Shown piece by piece: positions 25,044-34,016 of a stretch of 64,000 bases of DNA. This DNA comes from Pseudomonas sp. RIT288 (lineage in GTDB: Bacteria; Pseudomonadota; Gammaproteobacteria; Pseudomonadales; Pseudomonadaceae). The stretch's first letter is position 1; each line of letters begins with the position of its first letter. Under the pieces are notes generated by a model. It ran no database searches. It was not told the origin of the DNA and saw only the letters and a program-made list of their open reading frames with translations. A program made the translations under genes and the position numbers. Where the stretch lies: positions 22,356-86,355 of the forward strand of contig NZ_JFYN01000020.1 in the NCBI RefSeq assembly GCF_000631985.1, given 5' to 3'.

Positions 25044-26669
25044 TCAGACCGAGAATTTGGCCACCATATTGTTCAAATCCACCGCCAGCCGCGACAACTC
25101 CTGGCTCGCCGCACTGGTCTGATTCGCCCCCGCCGATGTCTGCATCGCCAGATCGCGGATGTTCATCAGGTTGCGGTCCACCTCCCGCGCCACTGCCGCC
25201 TGCTCCTCCGAGGCGCTGGCGATCACCAGGTTGCGCTCGTTGATCAAGGTGAACGCCGAGGCGATTTCCTCCAGCGCCATACCCGCAGCCTTGGCCAGCT
25301 CCAGGGTCGAATTGGCGCGGACGCTGCTCTGCTGCATCGAACTCACCGCCGAATCGGTGCCCTGCTGGATACCACCGATCATCTGCTCGATTTCCTGGGT
25401 CGATTGCTGGGTGCGATGCGCCAGCGCCCGTACCTCATCGGCCACCACCGCGAAGCCACGACCGGCATCTCCGGCCCGCGCCGCCTCGATCGCCGCGTTC
25501 AGCGCCAGCAGATTGGTCTGCTCGGCAATCGAGCGGATCACGTCGAGCACTTTGCTGATGCCATGAACCTTCTGCGCCAGATCCTCGACCTGCGTTGCAT
25601 TGGAGGTGACGTCGTCAGCCAGGGACTGGATTGAAGTCACGGTCTGGTTGACCTGCTCGCGCCCATGCTGGGCAATCCGGTCAGATTCGCGCGACGCCTC
25701 GGAAGTCGCCACGGCGTTGCTCGCCACCTCTTCCACGGCAGCGGTCATCTGATTGACCGCCGTGGCGGCCTGCTCGATCTCCAGGCTTTGCTGATGCAGC
25801 CCGCGCGTGGCGTCCTCGGTGACGCAACTCAGCTCTTCCGAGGCCGACGCCAACTGACTGGACGACTCGGAAATCTGCCGGATGGTGTCGCGCAGGTTGT
25901 GCTGCATGCTTTTCAGCGCCTGCAGCAGCCGCGCTGGCTCGTCCTTGCCGGAGATGTTGATATCGCCAGTCAGATCACCGCCCGCCACCACTTGCGCCAC
26001 ACCCAGGGATTGCGCCAACGGCAACACGATGCTGCGAGTCAGCAACAGCGCCAGGCCGATGGTGACAAGGGCCGTTATGCCGATCATCACCCCGACCCAC
26101 ACTCGCGAGTTGGTGAAGACCAGCCGCGCGGCCTCGGTGGCGAGATTGGCATTGTGTTTGTTCAGTTCGACCAGTTCACGCAGGGTGACCGCAATCTCGT
26201 CGGCCAAGGGGCTCATTTCACCATTGAGGATGGCCGCCGCCTCTTCCACTCGATTCTGGGCAGACAACTGCATGACCTGCGCCTGAAGCTCCAGATATCG
26301 GTGCTCGGCGACCTTGAAGCGATCAAACAGTCCGCGCTCCTGGGGCAGCACGATCAGCACGTCATAACGCTGCTGAGCCTCACTGAGCGCACCGCGCAGC
26401 TCATTGAGCTTGGCGACATTCTGCTGCAGCGCCTGCGGGTCGCGATTGAGCAGCAGGCGCATGGTCAGCGCGCGCAAACGCAGCATTTCCTGACTCATCT
26501 CGCCGACCGCCATCACGCTCGGCAGCCAGTTGTTGTCGACCTCATCAGACTGCGCGCGCATGTTCGCCATTTGCAGCAGGGCGAACGCCCCCAGGGCAAA
26601 CACCATCAGCGCCAACACAGCAAAACCCAGGCCGGCACGCGGCGCGATATTGAGACTACGGATGCTCAT
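25044..26669 (-). CDS. Methyl-accepting chemotaxis protein
   Basis: A 541-residue transmembrane chemoreceptor. Start: the ATG at 26669, where AAGGA precedes and a membrane anchor follows at once (about residues 12-33); the upstream frame is rejected. A periplasmic four-helix-bundle domain of about 150 residues follows, then a second membrane helix (about 185-210, VWVGVMIGITALVTIGLALLL), a HAMP linker and the cytoplasmic signalling coiled coil. The hairpin tip NLLALNAAIEAARAGD contacts CheA and CheW. There is no PAS domain and no C-terminal CheR-binding pentapeptide. Ligand unknown. No chemotaxis genes are nearby, so it is a free-standing receptor. Confidence 0.94.
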   Translation of the reverse strand: MSIRSLNIAPRAGLGFAVLALMVFALGAFALLQMANMRAQSDEVDNNWLPSVMAVGEMSQEMLRLRALTMRLLLNRDPQALQQNVAKLNELRGALSEAQQRYDVLIVLPQERGLFDRFKVAEHRYLELQAQVMQLSAQNRVEEAAAILNGEMSPLADEIAVTLRELVELNKHNANLATEAARLVFTNSRVWVGVMIGITALVTIGLALLLTRSIVLPLAQSLGVAQVVAGGDLTGDINISGKDEPARLLQALKSMQHNLRDTIRQISESSSQLASASEELSCVTEDATRGLHQQSLEIEQAATAVNQMTAAVEEVASNAVATSEASRESDRIAQHGREQVNQTVTSIQSLADDVTSNATQVEDLAQKVHGISKVLDVIRSIAEQTNLLALNAAIEAARAGDAGRGFAVVADEVRALAHRTQQSTQEIEQMIGGIQQGTDSAVSSMQQSSVRANSTLELAKAAGMALEEIASAFTLINERNLVIASASEEQAAVAREVDRNLMNIRDLAMQTSAGANQTSAASQELSRLAVDLNNMVAKFSV

Positions 26670-26807
26670 TACTCTGGTTCCTTCCAAAAGCGCTGCATCA
26701 ACCCTGCAGCTGGTTGCTTTAGAAGGTATCGGCCCCGCGCCAATTTGCGTAAGACCAAAAGGTGATATCAAAAGGCCTTGATACTTCGAACCCTCGGCAT
26801 TAACGAT

Positions 26808-27830
26808 TCAGCGCGGTTTCCCGGACTTTGCTGCTGTTCGCGGCAATATCGCCAGGAAGTTATCCCGGGCGACTTTACGTGCGACGTCTTCGGGCAATGC
26901 ATCAAGGAACGGTGTGAAACTGCGCATTTCCTGACCGAGCTTGTTGAATCGGCCTACAACATCCGAACCCACCATGAAGCGCTCGGGGTATTTCTTCACC
27001 AATGCCAGCCATTCCGCGCGCGGCTTGCCCTGCTCATCCAGCAGATACGGCGTGAGCATGCTCCACGACAGATCGATGAACAGATTCGGATAAGCCTCAA
27101 GCATCCGGCTCACCGTCGGCAGCAGGAATTTCAGCTGCGTCTGGTGGCGATGAATCTCCGCGCTGGTGCCGGCGTGCGCCCAGATGAACCGGGTGTGCGG
27201 ATGATTACGCAGCGGTTCCTCGATTTCCTTCAGGTACAGCGGATTTTTCTCACGTTTGGAGGTGATGTTGGAATGCAGCATCACTGGCAGATCGTTTTCG
27301 GCAGCCAAGTGATATATCCGCTTCATCGCCTCGTTATTGGCCCGTGGCGTGTCGCCGGCGGTCAACGCCGTCAAGTCATCATGGCGGGTGAACACTTCGC
27401 CAATGCCCTGCCACAGCCCCGGATACAGATCGAGCATGCGCTGAATGTGTGCGGAGGAGTTCTTGTCGTTGGGGTTGAAGCCCGACAGGAATGGATGGAA
27501 GTGCAGACGCTGCTCCGCAGTCAGCTTTTGCACGGCATCGGCAACGATCACGTCGGTGGCGCTGTACCAGTAGGCATCGGCATCATCACCGGCGTAATAG
27601 CGTGGACGCTTGGGTTCGTCCTCATGCCATTTCTTCGCCACGGGAATACCGGAAATCATCACATGGTCGATGGAATTGTCCTGCATGGCCGTGAGCAATT
27701 TCGCCATGCCGGCGGTTTCCTGGAAAAAATCCACGTAGTGCAGGTGCGCATCGCTGTAGGTGTAATCGCGGGCGCTGACGGTACCGGCAAATGCCAGCAG
27801 GCAGGCAAGACTCAAACGAAACAAGGACAC
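26808..27830 (-). CDS. Exported amidohydrolase-family (TIM-barrel) protein
   Basis: A secreted metal-dependent hydrolase of the amidohydrolase-2 type, 340 residues from GTG 27830. That start has GGAG seven bases upstream and yields a clean signal peptide (MSLFRLSLACLLAFAGTVSA). An ATG eight codons earlier lacks a ribosome site. The first strand carries the metal motif DAHLHYVDF. Other ligands are probably His in PVMLHSNITSK and FIWAHAGTSAE and the Asp in FMVGSDVVGRF. This pattern matches the gamma-resorcylate decarboxylase / TatD-like side of the superfamily; the reaction is unknown. It is convergent with nothing close by and divergent from the osmC-like gene. Confidence 0.82.
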   Translation of the reverse strand: MSLFRLSLACLLAFAGTVSARDYTYSDAHLHYVDFFQETAGMAKLLTAMQDNSIDHVMISGIPVAKKWHEDEPKRPRYYAGDDADAYWYSATDVIVADAVQKLTAEQRLHFHPFLSGFNPNDKNSSAHIQRMLDLYPGLWQGIGEVFTRHDDLTALTAGDTPRANNEAMKRIYHLAAENDLPVMLHSNITSKREKNPLYLKEIEEPLRNHPHTRFIWAHAGTSAEIHRHQTQLKFLLPTVSRMLEAYPNLFIDLSWSMLTPYLLDEQGKPRAEWLALVKKYPERFMVGSDVVGRFNKLGQEMRSFTPFLDALPEDVARKVARDNFLAILPRTAAKSGKPR

Positions 27831-27983
27831 AAGTAATCTCCGGCAGGTAGGCATAGCCTAGACCCTGAGCCGATCACAAGGGTTCATCCTGCAGGAAAGT
27901 GGAACGCGACTCCGTGGGAATACTCTATAACTGCAAGGTCTTTTTTGATCGAACGACTTTTCCCTACTGCCAGTGAGGTTGCC

Positions 27984-28400
27984 ATGACTGTTACCGTCAA
28001 TACCGTCTCCGCCGAAGGTTTTCGTCACACCGTACAGATCGATGACCACGAATTATTTGCCGACGTGCCGAAGTCTGCCGGCGGCGAGGGCTCGGCACCC
28101 GAGCCACACGACTACTTCGACGCCGCGCTCGGCGCCTGCAAGGCACTGACCCTGAAGATGTACGCGAAAAAGAAAGACATCCCGCTGACCGGCGTAGGTG
28201 TCGAGGTCAAACGCGACAACAGCGAAGAGCAGAAAGGCAAATACGCGCTGCACGTGACGCTCACCCTCAAGGGCGTCCTCACCGATGCCCAGCGTGAAGA
28301 ACTGCTGCGCGTCGCTGATCGCTGCCCGATCCACAAGCTGATGACCACCACCGACGTCAGCATCGAAACCCACGCACCGCAAGGCTTCGACAGCCAGTAA
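27984..28400 (+). CDS. OsmC family peroxiredoxin-like protein
   Basis: A 138-residue OsmC/Ohr-fold protein. The start at 27984 has GAGG nearby; the frame begins 13 codons earlier without support. The two redox cysteines are Cys52 in LGACKALTLKMYAKKK and Cys114 in ADRCPIHKLM, the arrangement of thiol-dependent hydroperoxide reductases. The family reduces organic peroxides in the cytoplasm and in Pseudomonas is often linked to stress or quorum-dependent expression. It is more like the YhfA/OsmC-like subgroup than Ohr. Divergent from the amidohydrolase, and followed 61 bases later by a pirin gene. Confidence 0.9.
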   Translation: MTVTVNTVSAEGFRHTVQIDDHELFADVPKSAGGEGSAPEPHDYFDAALGACKALTLKMYAKKKDIPLTGVGVEVKRDNSEEQKGKYALHVTLTLKGVLTDAQREELLRVADRCPIHKLMTTTDVSIETHAPQGFDSQ

Positions 28401-28461
28401 TCACCCTCTTGCCAGCGGCGGGTTATGCTTCTGGCATCACCCGCTCAGCCTGGAATGCACC

Positions 28462-29334
28462 ATGGATACGCAACCACTGATCATCCGCCCGCGCGCCGAA
28501 GACGTCGAAGGCCAGCCGATCCTGCGCCCGCTGCCGTCAGCCAAATGCCGCAGCGTCGGGCCATTCGTGTTTTTCGACCACATGCTCGAAACGGTTTATC
28601 CGACGGGCAAAGGCATGAACATCCGACAGCATCCGCACATTGGTCTGTCGACCCTGACCTACCTGTTCGAAGGGCAAATCCAGCACAAGGACAGCCTCGG
28701 CTCCGATCAGGTGGTCAGCGCCGGCGATGTCAGCTGGATGACTGCCGGCAGTGCGATTGCTCACGTCGAGCGCACGCCCGAGCCGTTGTGGGAGCAAAGC
28801 TTCACGATGCACGGCTTGCAGATCTGGCTGGCCTCGCCCAAGGATCACGAGCAAGGCCCGGGACATTACAGCCATCACCCGGCGGCAACCCTGCCGGTCA
28901 GCGATAACCTTGGCGTGCAGATTCGGATGATCGCCGGGTCAGGCTTTTGCCTGAAATCGCCGGTACCGGTGCTTTCTCCTACGCTGTACGCCGAAGTGAA
29001 GATGCAGACCGCCACCACTTTGCTGATCCCGACCGAGCACGCAGAACGCGCGATTTATGTGCTCAGTGGGGACGCGCAGTTGAATGGCGAGCCCCTCGCC
29101 CCCCATGCGCTGGCGGTATTGCCGGCCGGGGAAGAGCTGAGCCTGTTCGCCGAGAGCGATGTGCATGCGGTGGTGTTCGGTGGCGCGCCGCTGGACGGGC
29201 CACGACGGATCAACTGGAATTTTGTCGCGAGCGATCCGGCGGCGATCGACGAGGCGCGGCGCAAGTGGGCGGCCGGGGACTGGCCGACGGTGCCGGGGGA
29301 AATCGAGCGGATTGAATTGCCGGCGGGCCGGTAA
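28462..29334 (+). CDS. Pirin family bicupin protein
   Basis: A 290-residue two-cupin protein of the pirin family. The N-terminal cupin has the metal-binding pattern HPHIGLSTLTYLFEGQIQHKDS followed by DVSWMTAGSAIAHVE, with three His and one Glu as probable iron ligands. The C-terminal cupin includes ERAIYVLSGDAQLNG and VVFGGAPLDGPR. Bacterial pirins have been shown to act as quercetin 2,3-dioxygenases or as regulators of pyruvate dehydrogenase, but the role here is open. It follows the OsmC gene on the same strand. The GTAGGAGCTG-type repeat at 29337 begins directly after its stop codon. Confidence 0.9.
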   Translation: MDTQPLIIRPRAEDVEGQPILRPLPSAKCRSVGPFVFFDHMLETVYPTGKGMNIRQHPHIGLSTLTYLFEGQIQHKDSLGSDQVVSAGDVSWMTAGSAIAHVERTPEPLWEQSFTMHGLQIWLASPKDHEQGPGHYSHHPAATLPVSDNLGVQIRMIAGSGFCLKSPVPVLSPTLYAEVKMQTATTLLIPTEHAERAIYVLSGDAQLNGEPLAPHALAVLPAGEELSLFAESDVHAVVFGGAPLDGPRRINWNFVASDPAAIDEARRKWAAGDWPTVPGEIERIELPAGR

Positions 29335-29336
29335 AG

Positions 29337-29408
29337 CAAAAGATCGCAGCCTGCGGCAGCTCCTACCTCGATCACATGCAGGAGCTGTCGCAGACTGCGA
29401 TCTTTTGA
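29337..29408. repeat. GTAGGAGCTG-type inverted element, copy 3 (arms reversed)
   Basis: Here CAAAAGATCGCAGC is outside and GCTCCTAC inside on the left, mirrored on the right. This is the opposite arrangement from copies 1, 2 and 6. It separates the convergent pirin and dienelactone hydrolase genes. Confidence 0.8.
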
Positions 29409-29419
29409 TTTTGAAACAA

Positions 29420-30148
29420 TCAGCCTTTGAACACTTCTTCCAGCAAGTCATGCATCGACTTGAACGCGCGCTTGGCGGTCTTCGCGTCATACATCATCTT
29501 GCCCGGCACATTGGCATCCGGATCGGTGAACGAATGCACCGCACCGCCATAGCTGAGCAACTGCCAATCGACCTTCGCCGCGTTCATTTCATCTTCGAAC
29601 GCCGGCAATTGCTCTTTCGGCACCAACGGGTCGGAAGCACCGTGCAGCACCAGCACCGAGCCCTTGATGTTCTGCGCATCGGCCGGGTTCGGCGAGTCGA
29701 GCGTGCCGTGGAACGACACCGCCGCCTTCACCGGTGCACCGGTACGCGCCAGATCCAGCGCACAGCAACCACCGAAGCAGAAACCGAACACCGCCAGTTT
29801 TGAGGTATCAACCGCCGCCTCACCCTGCTGCTGCAACTGCTCGAACGCTGCCTGCATACGCTTGCGCAACAGAGCACGGTCATTCTTCAGCGGCATCATC
29901 GCCGCGCCGGCCTCGTCAGCGTTCTGCGGACGCACTGCCTGCCCGTACACGTCAGCAATCAACACCACGTAGCCCTTGGCCGCGACCGACTTGGCGATCT
30001 CCTCGGCACCGGCGCTGACGCCCATCCAGTTCGGCGCCATCAACAGGCCCGGGCGCGCGCCCTTGTGCTCGGCGTCGAACGCCAGACGACCTTCATAGGA
30101 CTGACCATCCAGCTGATAGACCACGGAACGTACAGTGACTTGGCTCAT
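29420..30148 (-). CDS. Dienelactone hydrolase family protein
   Basis: A 242-residue alpha/beta hydrolase with the Cys-Asp-His triad of the dienelactone hydrolase family: Cys124 in GFCFGGCCAL, Asp173 in HGASDPLVPKE and His205 in GGAVHSFTDP. It is cytosolic, with no signal peptide. The family opens lactone rings in chloroaromatic breakdown, but many chromosomal copies such as this one have broad esterase roles and no aromatic genes lie nearby. AGGAG precedes the ATG by seven bases. A bidirectional terminator at 30181 separates it from htpG upstream. Confidence 0.92.
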   Translation of the reverse strand: MSQVTVRSVVYQLDGQSYEGRLAFDAEHKGARPGLLMAPNWMGVSAGAEEIAKSVAAKGYVVLIADVYGQAVRPQNADEAGAAMMPLKNDRALLRKRMQAAFEQLQQQGEAAVDTSKLAVFGFCFGGCCALDLARTGAPVKAAVSFHGTLDSPNPADAQNIKGSVLVLHGASDPLVPKEQLPAFEDEMNAAKVDWQLLSYGGAVHSFTDPDANVPGKMMYDAKTAKRAFKSMHDLLEEVFKG

Positions 30149-30180
30149 TTCTGACTCCTGATTGGTTAAACACCAGAATG

Positions 30181-30206
30181 AAAAAACCCGCCGAAGCGGG
30201 TTTTTC
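30181..30206. terminator. Terminator of htpG (bidirectional form)
   Basis: AAACCCGC (30184-30191) pairs with GCGGGTTT (30196-30203). The loop reads TTCG on the minus strand, and six T follow there. Confidence 0.9.
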
Positions 30207-30216
30207 TACAACATGA

Positions 30217-32121
30217 TTAAGCTGACAGTTCAACCAGCAGCTTGTTCAGACGGGTCACGTACGCGGCCGGGTCTTTCAAGCTTTCGCCAGCCGCCAGAGC
30301 GGCCTGATCGAAGAGGATGTGCGACAGGTCGCCAAAACGCCCTTCGTTCTGCTCGCCGTCGAGTTTCTCGATCAACGGGTGGCTCGGGTTGAATTCGAAG
30401 ATCGGCTTCGATTCCGGCACTTTCTGCCCACTGGCTTCGAGGATCTGGCGCATTTGCAGGCCCAGGTCCTGTTCGCCGATGGCCAGAATGGCTGGCGAGT
30501 CGGTCAGGCGATGGGAAACCCGGACTTCGGCCACGGAATCACCCAGTGCGGTTTTCAGACGCTCGACCAGACCTTCTTTGGACTTGGCGACTTCTTCTGC
30601 AGCTTTCTTGTCCTCTTCCGAGTCCAGGTTGCCCAGATCGAGATCGCCGCGTGCCACGTCGACAAAAGTCTTGCCGTCGAATTCGCTGAGGTAGCTCATC
30701 AGCCACTCGTCGATACGGTCGGTCAGCAGCAGCACTTCGATGCCTTTCTTGCGGAAGACTTCCAGGTGCGGGCTGTTCTTGACCTGTGCATAGGTCTCGC
30801 CGGTGAGGTAGTAGATCTTGTCCTGACCTTCCTTGGCGCGCGCCAGGTAGTCGGCCAGACCGACGACCTGCTCGCCGTCGTCGCCTTGGGTCGATGCGAA
30901 ACGCAGCAGACCGGCAATTTTTTCCTTGTTGGCGAAATCTTCTGCCGGGCCTTCTTTCATGACCTGACCGAAGTTTTTCCAGAAGCCCTTGTATTGCTCA
31001 GGCTCGTTCTTCGCCAGTTTTTCCAGCATGTCCAGCACGCGCTTGGTCAGCGCCGATTTCATCGAGTCAATGATCGGATCTTTCTGCAGGATTTCCCGCG
31101 ACACGTTCAGCGACAGGTCGTTGGAATCGACCACACCCTTGATGAAGCGCAGGTACAGCGGCAGGAACGACTCGGCCTGATCCATCACGAACACGCGCTG
31201 CACGTACAGCTTCAGGCCTTTCGGCGCTTCACGCTGGTACAGGTCGAACGGCGCGCGGGCCGGCACGTACAGCAGCGAGCTGTACTCGAGCTTGCCTTCG
31301 ACCTTGTTGTGGCTCCAGGCCAGCGGGTTTTCGAAGTCGTGAGCGATGTGCTTGTAGAACTCCTGGTATTCCTCGTCCTTCACTTCAGTGCGCGGACGGG
31401 TCCACAGGGCGCTGGCGCGGTTGACGGTTTCCCATTCAACGGCAGGCTTCTCTTCGCCTTCGGCGGCAGTGACTTCTTTCGGCAGCTCGATCGGCAGCGC
31501 GATGTGGTCGGAGTATTTCTTGATGATGTTGCGCAGACGCCAGCCGTCGGCGAACTCGTCCTCAGCGGATTTCAGGTGCAGGACGATGCGGGTGCCGCGC
31601 TCTGGCTTGTCGATGGTGGCGACTTCGAACTCGCCCTCGCCTTTCGACGACCAGTGCACGCCTTCGCTGGCAGGAGTGCCGGCGCGACGGCTGTACACGT
31701 CGACTTTGTCCGCCACGATGAAGGCCGAGTAGAAGCCGACACCGAACTGGCCGATCAGGTGCGAATCTTTCTTCTGATCGCCCGAGAGATTCTTCATGAA
31801 ATCGGCGGTGCCCGACTTGGCGATGGTCCCCAGGTGAGTGATCACATCGTCACGGTTCATGCCGATACCGTTGTCTTCGAGCGTGACGGTCTTGGCGTCC
31901 TTGTCGAAGCTCACACGGATTTTCAGTTCAGCGCCACCTTCGAGCAACTCAGGCTTGGCCAGGGCTTCGAAGCGCAGCTTGTCGACAGCGTCAGAGGCGT
32001 TCGAGATCAATTCGCGAAGGAAGATTTCCTTGTTGGAATACAGCGAATGGATCATGAGGTGCAGCAGCTGCTTTACCTCGGTCTGGAAGCCCAGGGTTTC
32101 CTTTTGAGTTTCCACACTCAT
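30217..32121 (-). CDS. htpG: Hsp90 family molecular chaperone HtpG
   Basis: The bacterial Hsp90, 634 residues. The start at 32121 has GGAG ten bases upstream; two earlier codons (TTG, ATG) are too close to it. The N-terminal GHKL ATPase domain shows ELISNASDAVDKLRFEAL, DNGIGMNRDD and GQFGVGFYSAFIVADKV. The middle domain has the catalytic Arg region in SLNVSREILQ, and a C-terminal dimerisation domain follows. There is no charged linker, as in other bacterial forms. It folds or remodels client proteins with DnaK. A leaf of the transcript ends at the terminator 30181. No sigma-32 promoter was confirmed by eye. Confidence 0.97.
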   Translation of the reverse strand: MSVETQKETLGFQTEVKQLLHLMIHSLYSNKEIFLRELISNASDAVDKLRFEALAKPELLEGGAELKIRVSFDKDAKTVTLEDNGIGMNRDDVITHLGTIAKSGTADFMKNLSGDQKKDSHLIGQFGVGFYSAFIVADKVDVYSRRAGTPASEGVHWSSKGEGEFEVATIDKPERGTRIVLHLKSAEDEFADGWRLRNIIKKYSDHIALPIELPKEVTAAEGEEKPAVEWETVNRASALWTRPRTEVKDEEYQEFYKHIAHDFENPLAWSHNKVEGKLEYSSLLYVPARAPFDLYQREAPKGLKLYVQRVFVMDQAESFLPLYLRFIKGVVDSNDLSLNVSREILQKDPIIDSMKSALTKRVLDMLEKLAKNEPEQYKGFWKNFGQVMKEGPAEDFANKEKIAGLLRFASTQGDDGEQVVGLADYLARAKEGQDKIYYLTGETYAQVKNSPHLEVFRKKGIEVLLLTDRIDEWLMSYLSEFDGKTFVDVARGDLDLGNLDSEEDKKAAEEVAKSKEGLVERLKTALGDSVAEVRVSHRLTDSPAILAIGEQDLGLQMRQILEASGQKVPESKPIFEFNPSHPLIEKLDGEQNEGRFGDLSHILFDQAALAAGESLKDPAAYVTRLNKLLVELSA

Positions 32122-32202
32122 GGTCATCAAACTCCAATCAGATGGCAGTGGCCACGACCCAGAGGGTCGGCGGCGGGTTGTTCACTGAGTTGGGGGCAGC
32201 GT

Positions 32203-32655
32203 TCAGGATTTCAAGGGCTCATCAATTTTGAAATGTGCACGGGCGGTGGCAATCGGTTCGCTCTCGGTGCTTTGCCAGGCCGTGATGGCGACGTTGGCCA
32301 CGCGCCGCCCCTGGCGACAGACCTGACATTTGGCCCAAGTGTCGCGAAACTGCCCGGCGCGCAGGTAATCCAGAGAAAAGTCGATGATCTTCGGCACCCC
32401 GGGCGAACCGGTGAAGATCAGCAAATGCAACGCGGCTGCCAGCTCCATGAACCCGGCAATCACCCCGCCATGGATCGCCGGCAATAAAGGGTTACCAATG
32501 TTGTCCTTGTTCGCCGGCAGCTTGAACAGCAACTCATCGCCGACTCGCGAGCATTCGACGCCGATCAGCCCGGCGTAGGGAATCATCTGCAGCAGTGGCG
32601 CGTAATCGCCCTGAGCGTGAGCCTGCAGCAGCTGTTGCTTCCAGTCATCGCTCAT
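32203..32655 (-). CDS. Hotdog-fold thioesterase (PaaI-like), second of pair
   Basis: A 150-residue hotdog protein. The start at 32655 overlaps the stop of the upstream thioesterase gene as ATGA. The PaaI-type motif is LPAIHGGVIAGFMELAAALHL, where the His-Gly-Gly turn and following Glu hold the catalytic site. A typical IIDFSLDYLRAG strand follows. It probably hydrolyses acyl-CoA thioesters; substrate unknown. It is coupled to a close homologue, which suggests a heteromeric enzyme, but that is inference. Confidence 0.88.
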   Translation of the reverse strand: MSDDWKQQLLQAHAQGDYAPLLQMIPYAGLIGVECSRVGDELLFKLPANKDNIGNPLLPAIHGGVIAGFMELAAALHLLIFTGSPGVPKIIDFSLDYLRAGQFRDTWAKCQVCRQGRRVANVAITAWQSTESEPIATARAHFKIDEPLKS

Positions 32656-33128
32656 CGGTTTTCTCCTTTGACCTTGCCGCCAAATCCCTGGGTGCCTTTC
32701 AGGCCCTTGCCCATGCGCATGAAGGTGCCGACAACGTGGGCGATCGGCTGCTGCGGGTCGTCCTGATAGGCAAAGCCGCGGGCGAAGATTACGTCGGTGG
32801 TGACCCGGTAACACTGGGCAAAGCCGTAAACATCCTTGTTCGGTTCAGCGGCATGCATGTAGTCGATGCGCAGGTCCAGGGTCGGGCAGACTTCGAATTC
32901 CGCCAGCACGCACAGCGTGGACATGCCGCACGCGGTGTCCATCAGCGAGGTAATGGCGCCGCCGTGGATGACCCCGGTTTGCGGATTACCGACGATTTGC
33001 GCGCTGTACGGCAACTTCACCGTCAGCCCTTCGCTACTGGCGCTGTGCACTGTCAAACCGAGCACCTGACAATGGCGCAGGGCCGAGAGAAATCGTGTCG
33101 CGCGCTCAAAAACGGGGTTTTCAGCCAT
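32652..33128 (-). CDS. Hotdog-fold thioesterase (PaaI-like), first of pair
   Basis: A 158-residue hotdog protein starting MAENPVFERATRFLSALRHC at 33128. Codons upstream to 33188 lack support. The motif is GVIHGGAITSLMDTACGMST, with Asp where the partner has Glu, a usual variation in this family. The strand CPTLDLRIDYMHAA follows. Together with the coupled gene at 32203 it forms a two-gene unit of acyl-CoA thioesterases, possibly acting on aromatic or medium-chain acyl-CoA. No phenylacetate genes are present, so the link to PaaI is by fold only. Confidence 0.88.
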   Translation of the reverse strand: MAENPVFERATRFLSALRHCQVLGLTVHSASSEGLTVKLPYSAQIVGNPQTGVIHGGAITSLMDTACGMSTLCVLAEFEVCPTLDLRIDYMHAAEPNKDVYGFAQCYRVTTDVIFARGFAYQDDPQQPIAHVVGTFMRMGKGLKGTQGFGGKVKGENR

Positions 33129-33286
33129 TTGATAATTACTCTCGTTAGAGCCTTGTGCCAGTAGTAAGAAATACGGCAAAAGTTCCACTAAAAAACAAAC
33201 TTATATATCTGAACGAAATGAGGAACTTAATCTTTGGCCCAGCGCTCTTAAGGCCAGTAGTTATTTTCCATAAGGAGAGACACCCC

Positions 33287-33523
33287 ATGCGTAAGACTTT
33301 AGCTATTGCCTTGATGTTGACCGCTTCCCTCGGTCTCGCTGCCTGCGATAAAAAATCCGAGGACAAAGCTCAAGATGCCAACCAACATGCTGAGCAAGCT
33401 CAGCAAGACATGAACAAAGCTCAGGATAAAGTGAACGACGCAGCAAAAGAAAACGCCGAAGCTGCCAAAGCTCAGGCTGAATCGAATCAAGCTGCTCAGG
33501 AAGAAGCTGCCAAGAAGCAATAA
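33287..33523 (+). CDS. Small Ala/Gln-rich lipoprotein
   Basis: A 78-residue lipoprotein. The start at 33287 has AAGGAGAG eight bases upstream, a strong site. Lipobox LAAC with lipid Cys20 (MRKTLAIALMLTASLGLAAC). The mature part is a highly charged, Ala/Gln/Lys-rich helix (DANQHAEQAQQDMNKAQDK), probably a coiled coil like Lpp or OprI, although it lacks a C-terminal Lys that would clearly attach it to peptidoglycan. It has its own terminator at 33546. Abundance and function unknown; an envelope spacer is the likely role. Confidence 0.82.
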   Translation: MRKTLAIALMLTASLGLAACDKKSEDKAQDANQHAEQAQQDMNKAQDKVNDAAKENAEAAKAQAESNQAAQEEAAKKQ

Positions 33524-33544
33524 TTGCGACTTGATGCAGAAAAA

Positions 33545-33572
33545 GAAAACCCGCCAAGTGCGGGTTTTCTTT
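33545..33572 (+). terminator. Terminator of the small lipoprotein gene
   Basis: AAAACCCGC (33546-33554) pairs with GCGGGTTTT (33560-33568), followed by CTTTT. Confidence 0.9.
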
Positions 33573-33611
33573 TGCCTGTGATTTTTTGTCAGTCTTGGCT
33601 TAGAGGCTGTT

Positions 33612-34016
33612 TTAGAGCAATACGGTTCTAAAAGTCGGACTAATCATCAACAACAAAGAACAGATCAGGCCGACCAGCCACACCAGGCTGCGCAGGGATG
33701 GTTTATCCGCCAGGTACAACCACACGTAAAGAATTCGCGCGATCACAAAGATGATCGCCAGGGCATCAATCAACCAGCCTTGCGTTTGCGTGGTGTGCGC
33801 CATAAGCACACCCACGGCAAACAGGATGAACGCTTCGATGCAGTTCTGATGCGCCGCCAGCGCCCGCGCGCCGTAGCCAGTGAGTTGCGCCTGCTGTTGG
33901 CGCGGTAGATGGTTGTTGTAACCTCCCTGCTCTTTCATGGCCTTGCCCACCGGCATACGCGCGATGTAAATCAACAGTGCACTGATAAACACACACCAGA
34001 ACGGAATACTCATCAA
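33612..34016 (-). CDS. MAPEG family membrane protein
   Basis: A 134-residue protein with four predicted membrane helices, the size and layout of the MAPEG family (membrane-associated proteins in eicosanoid and glutathione metabolism). The family stretch is RALAAHQNCIEAFILFAVGVL after the first loop, and ILYVWLYLADKPSLRSLVW near the C-terminus. Bacterial members may have glutathione transferase or peroxidase activity. The start codon overlaps the stop of the DUF599 gene as ATGA, so the two form a coupled pair. Confidence 0.88.
   Translation of the reverse strand: MMSIPFWCVFISALLIYIARMPVGKAMKEQGGYNNHLPRQQQAQLTGYGARALAAHQNCIEAFILFAVGVLMAHTTQTQGWLIDALAIIFVIARILYVWLYLADKPSLRSLVWLVGLICSLLLMISPTFRTVLL

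Noticed and set aside
30319..32487. A 722-codon frame opposite htpG
   Set aside because: It mirrors a highly conserved chaperone in the third codon position pattern and has no domain or start signal.
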